From: Gilvimarinus algae
GTDB lineage: Bacteria > Pseudomonadota > Gammaproteobacteria > Pseudomonadales > Cellvibrionaceae
Direction of reading: 5' to 3'
NCBI RefSeq assembly: GCF_030518215.1
Contig: NZ_JAULRT010000032.1
Coordinates: 1-64,000 of the forward strand
DNA length: 64,000 nucleotides
Shown here: piece by piece, positions 59,659-64,000 of the stretch
Layout of the letters: the number at the start of each line of letters is the position of its first letter
Position numbering within the stretch: the stretch's first letter is position 1
The notes under the pieces: generated by a model
Databases searched by the model: none
What the model saw: only the letters and a program-made list of their open reading frames with translations
What the model was told of the DNA's origin: nothing
Program-made: the position numbers and the translations under genes

Positions 59659-60237
59659 ATGAAACCCGTACCCAGTATTCCCGTGTGCCGTTTAAACCAT
59701 AACCTCGCGCTCAGCCATATTGAAACGCCAGACATTACCCTTTCCAGCCCGGCCGAAAAGGTCTTTCTCGATTTTGACATTCGCCAGCCCATGGTGCTGG
59801 ATCAGGGGGTGAGCGTCGATGATGCCGCCTATCTGATGCGCATTACCCACGCCAGAATCACGCTGGTAGTGGGCCGCAATCAGCAACTGCTGGGGGTGGT
59901 CAGTCTGCGTGATATTGAGAGCGTCAAAGTGCTCGCCACGGCCTCCGCCATGGGCGTTGCTCGCGCCGACCTCAGTGTCAAAGACATTATGACACCCACA
60001 GTGCGGCTGCAGGGCATTACCCGCGAGGTCCTGGCGCGCGCAAAGGTAGCGGATGTGGTGGAGGTGCTGGAGTTTGAAGGCCAACACTATCTACTGGTGC
60101 TGGACGCCAAAGACCAGATCTGCGGCATGATCAGCGCCGACGAAGTGGCCCATCGCCTGGGCCGCCACCTGGACATCGAGCCTGTGGCTCATAGTTTCAA
60201 CGAGGTCTTCAGCGCGCTCAAAGTCAGCAATCACTGA
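59659..60237 (+). CDS. CBS-domain protein
   Basis: 192 residues from the ATG at 59659 with GGAGACAG before it. A tandem CBS pair (about 48-175): SVDDAAYLMRITHARITLVVGRNQQLLGVVSLRDIES and VKDIMTPTVRLQGI…HYLLVLDAKDQICGMISADEVAHRLG. Binds adenine nucleotides or a similar signal and probably regulates a partner protein; none is adjacent. Confidence 0.85.
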   Translation: MKPVPSIPVCRLNHNLALSHIETPDITLSSPAEKVFLDFDIRQPMVLDQGVSVDDAAYLMRITHARITLVVGRNQQLLGVVSLRDIESVKVLATASAMGVARADLSVKDIMTPTVRLQGITREVLARAKVADVVEVLEFEGQHYLLVLDAKDQICGMISADEVAHRLGRHLDIEPVAHSFNEVFSALKVSNH

Positions 60238-60245
60238 TAACCCGT

Positions 60246-60265
60246 CGGGCCCGCTGCCGGGCCCG
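60246..60265. terminator. GC-rich hairpin after the CBS gene
   Basis: CGGGCCC (60246-60252) with GGGCCCG (60259-60265), loop GCTGCC. No U-run; likely an mRNA end or Rho-linked terminator. Confidence 0.5.
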
Positions 60266-60341
60266 TCAGATCCGCGGGTTAACGCGCTTTCCCTCAATCT
60301 CTACTGCCGTTATGCTGTCGGCTTTTGTCGGCAGCTTTTTC

Positions 60342-61622
60342 ATGCGACTGGTTTATTGCCTCGTTTACTATCTTTGTATTCCACTGATTCTGTTGCGTCA
60401 GCTGTGGCGCGCGCGCTTCGACCGCCGGCATCTGGCGCGTCTGCCCGAACGCTTTGGGTTTGTCCGGCCATTGACCGGTGAGCACCAGCAGTTGTGGATT
60501 CATACCGTTTCGGTCGGTGAGTTTCTCGGCGCTCTGCCCTTGATTCAGCGCTTGCTGGCGCGGGAGAACTGCGAGCTGATCGTTACCAGCATGACGCTCA
60601 CTGGCTCTGAGCGTATTCGCCACGCACTGGGTGACCGAGTCCAACATTTTTACATGCCCTACGACTTACCCGGAGCCGTCCGGCGCTTTATCCGCAGGGT
60701 AGACCCCGACCTGCTGGTGATCATGGAAACCGAGCTCTGGCCCAATACTCTGGCCGCCTGCCGCGAGCTAGGGGTGCCCTCACTTTTGGTTAACGCCCGG
60801 CTATCAGAGCGCTCAGCGCGCGGTTATGCACGCCTGCCTGGCTTTACCGCAGAGATGTTAAGTGACCTGAGTCGCGCGGCGGTGCAGCAGCGGGCCGACG
60901 CCGAGCGCTTCCACGCCCTAGGTCTTGCGCAGGACAAAACCCAGGTCACCGGGAACATCAAGTTTGATATCGAGATCGGCGGGGAGCTGCGCTCGCAGGC
61001 GGCCGTGCTCAAATCCCAATGGTCTGTCGGTGGTCGCCGCCTGATCTGGATGGTCGCCAGCACTCATGCGGGGGAGGATGAGATTATCCTGGAGACGCTG
61101 ACAAAACTGCGTCGGGCGGGCATAGACGCCGGGCGGCTTTTACTGGCGTTGGTGCCGCGCCACCCCGAGCGTTTTGAGCGGGTGGCCGCACTGATTGCCG
61201 AGCGCGGTTTTACTCTTGAGCGGCGCTCCGGCGGCGCCACACCGCCGCCCGGTGTGGATGTGTTGCTGGGCGATACCATGGGCGAGATGAAACTGCTGTT
61301 CGGCGCCAGCGACATTGTCTTTATGGGGGGGTCGCTGGTGGATGTGGGCGGGCACAACTTTATCGAGCCGGCGGTGTGGGCCAGGCCCCTGCTGAGTGGT
61401 CCTGTGCTGCACAATTTTACTGAGGTCTCCAAGCTGCTGATTGAGGCTGGTGCCCTGCAGGTGGTTCAGGGCAGTGAGGATCTGGCCACGGCGCTGCAAG
61501 CGCTGGTGGAGGATGAATCCCTCAGGCTGGCCGGTGGCCGGGCGGCCCTGCAGGTCGCTGAGGCGAATCGCGGGGCACTGGATCGCACCCTCGGCGTGAT
61601 TGACTCGATGCTTCAGCCATAA
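60342..61622 (+). CDS. waaA: 3-deoxy-D-manno-octulosonic acid transferase WaaA
   Basis: 426 residues from the ATG at 60342 (MRLVYCLVYYLCIPLILL), which matches the family's membrane-anchor start; 60312 is a possible earlier start. GT30 motifs: HTVSVGEFLGALPLI, ETELWPN, TGNIKFD, APRHPER-like VPRHPERF, GDTMGEM and FMGGSLVDVGGHNFIEPA. Adds Kdo to lipid A precursor on the inner-membrane face. Ends at a bidirectional terminator shared with tolC. Confidence 0.95.
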   Translation: MRLVYCLVYYLCIPLILLRQLWRARFDRRHLARLPERFGFVRPLTGEHQQLWIHTVSVGEFLGALPLIQRLLARENCELIVTSMTLTGSERIRHALGDRVQHFYMPYDLPGAVRRFIRRVDPDLLVIMETELWPNTLAACRELGVPSLLVNARLSERSARGYARLPGFTAEMLSDLSRAAVQQRADAERFHALGLAQDKTQVTGNIKFDIEIGGELRSQAAVLKSQWSVGGRRLIWMVASTHAGEDEIILETLTKLRRAGIDAGRLLLALVPRHPERFERVAALIAERGFTLERRSGGATPPPGVDVLLGDTMGEMKLLFGASDIVFMGGSLVDVGGHNFIEPAVWARPLLSGPVLHNFTEVSKLLIEAGALQVVQGSEDLATALQALVEDESLRLAGGRAALQVAEANRGALDRTLGVIDSMLQP

Positions 61623-61648
61623 AAAAAGCAGCCATCGGCTGCTTTTTT
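61622..61648. terminator. bidirectional rho-independent terminator (waaA / tolC)
   Basis: AAAAAAGCAGCC-ATC-GGCTGCTTTTTT: a perfect 12-base stem with A-run on one side and T-run on the other, between convergent genes. Textbook intrinsic terminator for both strands. Confidence 0.95.
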
Positions 61649-61664
61649 ATTTCACTGTGACGCG

Positions 61665-63047
61665 TTACAGGCCATAGTCGCTGCGGCGCACCATGGTGCC
61701 ATCTTTCAGGAAGTCGTCGATACGCTCCACGTCGGCCGGGGTCAGCATACCGGCGGATTCGCGCAGGCGTGTCATCTGAATAATGTAATCGTAGAGTGCG
61801 TTGGAGTAGTCGCGTCGCGCCTGATACAGCGAGCGCTGCGCCAATAGCACTTCCACGAGGTTGCGGGTGCCCACTTCAAAACCCGACTGGGTCGCCTTGA
61901 CCGCACTTTCGTTGGAGACAATCGCCTGTTTGCGCGCTTTAACGCGGGCCACGCCTGTCTCAACTGCCAGGTGCAGAGAGCGGGTGTTCTGGATCACGTT
62001 GCGCTGCTGAAAGTTAAATTCCTCATCGGCCTGCATGGCGCGGGCATAGGCCTGGCGGCGCTGGCCCGAGGTGCGCAGGCCACTGAACAGTGGCACACGA
62101 AGCTCCAGGCTCACCGAATGACCTTCACTTTCGTAGTAGCTGGTGGGCGTGCCCATGACGTCGGTTTCCGAATCGGTCTCGGTGTAGCCGGCGTTGGCAC
62201 TCAGTGTCGGCAGGTGGTTGGAGCGTGCGGCTTTGGCCTGTTGCTCGGCGGCATTGGCCGCTTCACTGACGGCCTGCAAGGTAAAGTTGTTTTCCAGGGC
62301 AAACTCCACCCAGGCGTGACGCTCTGAAGGTGAGGGCGGCACCACAGGGAAGTCTTCGTCCAGAGGCGCAATGGCATCGTGGGACTGGCCGGTCAGTACC
62401 TCTAGGGCTTCGTAGCGGATACCCAGCTGGCCCCGCGCTTCCAGCGTGGCGGCCTGGGCGCTGTCAAAAGCGGCTTGGGCATCGTGCACGTCGGTAATGG
62501 GGGTAAGTCCCACCTCAAAGCGCTGCTTGGTTTGTTCGAGTTGTTGCTCCAACGCCTTTTCTTCGGCGATGGTTGCCTCCAGGTTATCGATGGCCCGCAG
62601 AACGTTGAAGTAGGCCTCGGCAACGCGCACGATCAGGCTCTGCTGGTCGGCGGAGTACTGCGCCTTGGCCTGCTCGCTCAGGGCAATGCCCTGCTGGTAG
62701 GTGTGCCAGGCGTTGAGATCAACGAGGGCCTGGTCGAGGTTCAACCCCCAGCGCACCACATCGCTCTCCGATTCGCCGGGCGGCTGGGTGACGGCCTGTC
62801 CATTGCTGATTTCGTAGGTGGTTTCCGACTCGCTCAGGGTGTAGCTGCCGCTGCCACTGATTTGCGGCAGGAGCCCGGCGCGGGCGATGGTCTTGTTTTC
62901 CAGACCTGCCTCATAGGCGGCGCGGTCGGCCTTGAGCTGGGGGTCGTTTTCCAGCGCCAGCTGATAAATGTCCAGAATCGAGTTGGCCTGGGCGCTGCTG
63001 CTCAGTGCGACCAGCGCGGCGATTAGGTAGCGTTTCGTCTTCTTCAT
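61665..63047 (-). CDS. tolC: TolC-family outer-membrane channel
   Basis: 460 residues from the ATG at 63047 (MKKTKRYLIAALVALSSSAQA signal). Two repeats of the outer-membrane efflux fold: SILDIYQLALENDPQLKADRAAYEAGL at the start, VGLTPITDVHDAQAAFDSAQ in repeat one and VGTRNLVEVLLAQRSLYQARRDYSNALYDYI in repeat two. It forms the exit duct for tripartite efflux or type I secretion; no pump is nearby. The C-terminus is short. Confidence 0.93.
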   Translation of the reverse strand: MKKTKRYLIAALVALSSSAQANSILDIYQLALENDPQLKADRAAYEAGLENKTIARAGLLPQISGSGSYTLSESETTYEISNGQAVTQPPGESESDVVRWGLNLDQALVDLNAWHTYQQGIALSEQAKAQYSADQQSLIVRVAEAYFNVLRAIDNLEATIAEEKALEQQLEQTKQRFEVGLTPITDVHDAQAAFDSAQAATLEARGQLGIRYEALEVLTGQSHDAIAPLDEDFPVVPPSPSERHAWVEFALENNFTLQAVSEAANAAEQQAKAARSNHLPTLSANAGYTETDSETDVMGTPTSYYESEGHSVSLELRVPLFSGLRTSGQRRQAYARAMQADEEFNFQQRNVIQNTRSLHLAVETGVARVKARKQAIVSNESAVKATQSGFEVGTRNLVEVLLAQRSLYQARRDYSNALYDYIIQMTRLRESAGMLTPADVERIDDFLKDGTMVRRSDYGL

Positions 63048-63228
63048 TTGGTTTCCCAGTTGGTCATTCTTCCGTTTGAAAGCGACTGCCGGACGTGGCT
63101 GCGCGGCAAAGTGTGCGGTGTCAGTGAGACGTCTTTCCCGCCAAAAAAGTTGCACTGCCTAAATTGGAGTAGGGAGAAGCCTCTGTAATCAGCCCCAAAG
63201 TTTATCCGTTTGGAGCTTTCAGGTCGAT

Positions 63229-63244
63229 ATGAATAAACGTTCAT
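63229..63244. promoter_or_regulatory. TetR-like palindrome upstream of tolC
   Basis: ATGAA-TAAACG-TTCAT, a perfect five-base inverted repeat with a six-base spacer in an AT-rich island about 180 bases upstream of tolC. Resembles operators of TetR/AcrR-type repressors; not proven. Confidence 0.3.
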
Positions 63245-63323
63245 TTTCCGCTTGAGGGGTAAAAAACCGTAAATTGGCCGCTTTACAGGTGGGGGTCACT
63301 TTCACTAGACTGCCAGTCTTTCT

Positions 63324-63402
63324 TGTCGGGGTGCTTCGCGTAGCGAGGCTGAGAGAGTCCCGCCGACCTGATCCGGTTAGTACCGGCGTAGGGAACGAGA
63401 GC
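63324..63402 (+). ncRNA. TPP riboswitch (THI element)
   Basis: The conserved core is present in order: CGGGGTGC, GGCTGAGA (P2-P3 junction), CCTGATCCGGTTAGTACCGG (P4/P5 with the pyrophosphate helix) and GCGTAGGGAA closing P1. It binds thiamine pyrophosphate and represses expression of thiamine synthesis genes. It is followed by GAGAG and an ATG (63406), so the expression platform probably hides that ribosome site. thiD lies downstream. Confidence 0.95.
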
Positions 63403-63405
63403 TTT

Positions 63406-63585
63406 ATGATGATCACAGCCAACGTTTATTTTCCCCTGTCTCCCGCCCCGGTTGTGGCCACGCCTACCCTTTGTTTAAACCTTGATTGTTCAGACATTGA
63501 TTCGGTGAAAGCTTTGGTTCCTGCGCTTATGCACAGGAGCTTGGCATGCCGTCCGATTCACCTGCATCACCACTGCTTCCGGTAG
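63406..63585 (+). CDS. possible 59-residue leader frame between TPP riboswitch and thiD
   Basis: ATG at 63406 stands four bases after the riboswitch core and just after GAGAG; the frame MMITANVYFPLSPAPVVATP and so on runs to 63585, overlapping the first 40 bases of thiD in another frame. The product has no family resemblance, ends in basic/His residues and may be only a coupling device: its translation would be controlled by TPP and could open the thiD start. Protein function is doubtful. Confidence 0.3.
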   Translation: MMITANVYFPLSPAPVVATPTLCLNLDCSDIDSVKALVPALMHRSLACRPIHLHHHCFR

Positions 63586-64000
63586 CGCTGAGCATCGCCG
63601 GCAGCGACAGCTCGGCCGGCGCCGGTATTCAGGCCGATCTCAAAACCTTTGCCGCCTGCGGCGTCTACGGCGCCACCGCAATCACCGCCATCACCGCGCA
63701 AAACACCCAGGGCGTTGCCGATGTTGAGGTAATGCAGGCGGCGCTGGTGGCCGCGCAAATCCAGGCCGTTGTGAACGACATGCCGGTGGCTGCCGTGAAA
63801 ACCGGCATGCTCGCCAACCGTGAGACAGTGATGCGGGTGGCGCAGGAGTTGGAAACCCTGGACCTGCCGCTGGTGGTGGACCCGCTGATGGTGTCTTCCA
63901 GTGGCCGGGTGTTGCTGGCATCGGACGCTGTGGCGACTATGAAGTCGGCGCTGATTCCTCTCGCCGCCCTGATTACCCCAAACATTGACGAGGCCGCCGC
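63546..64000 (+). CDS. thiD: hydroxymethylpyrimidine (phosphate) kinase ThiD, partial at window end
   Basis: Starts at ATG 63546, with CAGGAGC upstream (63534-63540). About 151 residues are present and the frame is open to base 64000. PVALSIAGSDSSAGAGIQADLKTFAACGVYGATAITAITAQNT is the ThiD/PfkB start, with KTGMLAN, VVDPLMVSSSG and LITPNIDEA further on. It phosphorylates HMP and HMP-P for thiamine synthesis. Controlled by the TPP riboswitch upstream. The C-terminal half with the catalytic Asp lies outside the window. Confidence 0.97.
   Translation, partial: MPSDSPASPLLPVALSIAGSDSSAGAGIQADLKTFAACGVYGATAITAITAQNTQGVADVEVMQAALVAAQIQAVVNDMPVAAVKTGMLANRETVMRVAQELETLDLPLVVDPLMVSSSGRVLLASDAVATMKSALIPLAALITPNIDEAA

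Noticed and set aside
1-64000. CRISPR arrays, tRNA and rRNA genes
   Set aside because: No regularly spaced direct repeats, no tRNA cloverleaf with TTCRA/CCA and no rRNA core motifs were noticed; the attC repeats are inverted-repeat elements of variable length, not CRISPR.

Overview
The window reads as about 64 kb of a Gammaproteobacterial chromosome, most likely a marine or estuarine polysaccharide degrader of the Cellvibrionaceae type (Marinimicrobium/Saccharophagus-like). This is inferred from the GC-rich core, two GH10 xylanases, a GH97 alpha-glycosidase, a CE2-type esterase, and secreted lipoproteins with poly-serine linkers, a hallmark of that group. The housekeeping genes (minCDE, ubiE-ubiJ-ubiB, hisI-hisE-tatABC, tamA-tamB, waaA, tolC, thiD) are all Gammaproteobacterial in type.

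1-4.7 kb is an accessory, AT-richer region: a cassette array of a chromosomal integron. Six complete attC-like sites (plus one interrupted by an IS110-family element) separate small minus-strand genes, mostly unknown membrane or exported proteins. At 4.34-4.73 kb a decayed integron integrase lies on the opposite strand, exactly where an intI should be, with a frameshift, a nonsense codon and a missing C-terminus. One cassette gene is frameshifted. The IS110 element occupies the R''/L'' end of an attC, and a stem-loop upstream of its transposase carries an 8-nt complement of that target.

4.7-31.5 kb is ordinary chromosome: an MFS exporter, minCDE, a Tat-exported GH10 xylanase, GH97 with a LacI-type operator, a DUF2157/DUF4824 pair, a family 3 solute-binding protein, trmH, a 349-bp MITE abutting a TauE/SafE exporter, hemH, a PQQ-type sugar dehydrogenase, tag, a lipoprotein GH10 xylanase, pip-dtd-TraB, an S41 lipoprotein protease and ubiEJB.

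31.6-38.3 kb is a coherent sulfide/persulfide locus: a split YeeE/YedE sulfur transporter, a FisR-type sigma54 activator with the three-cysteine sensor spacing, a persulfide dioxygenase, a DUF442-sulfide:quinone oxidoreductase fusion and a SulP transporter. Good sigma54 promoters (GG-N10-GC) stand before both operons flanking fisR.

38.3-64 kb holds rlmJ; tamAB; a formate/nitrite transporter plus a PP2C-kinase fusion behind NtrC-like enhancer sites and a sigma54 promoter; a PstS-like protein/porin/chemoreceptor cluster; an oxidoreductase-hisIE-tatABC operon; an NHL-type membrane protein; a CE2 esterase; a CBS protein; waaA; tolC; and a TPP riboswitch before thiD, which runs off the end. No tRNA, rRNA or CRISPR was found.
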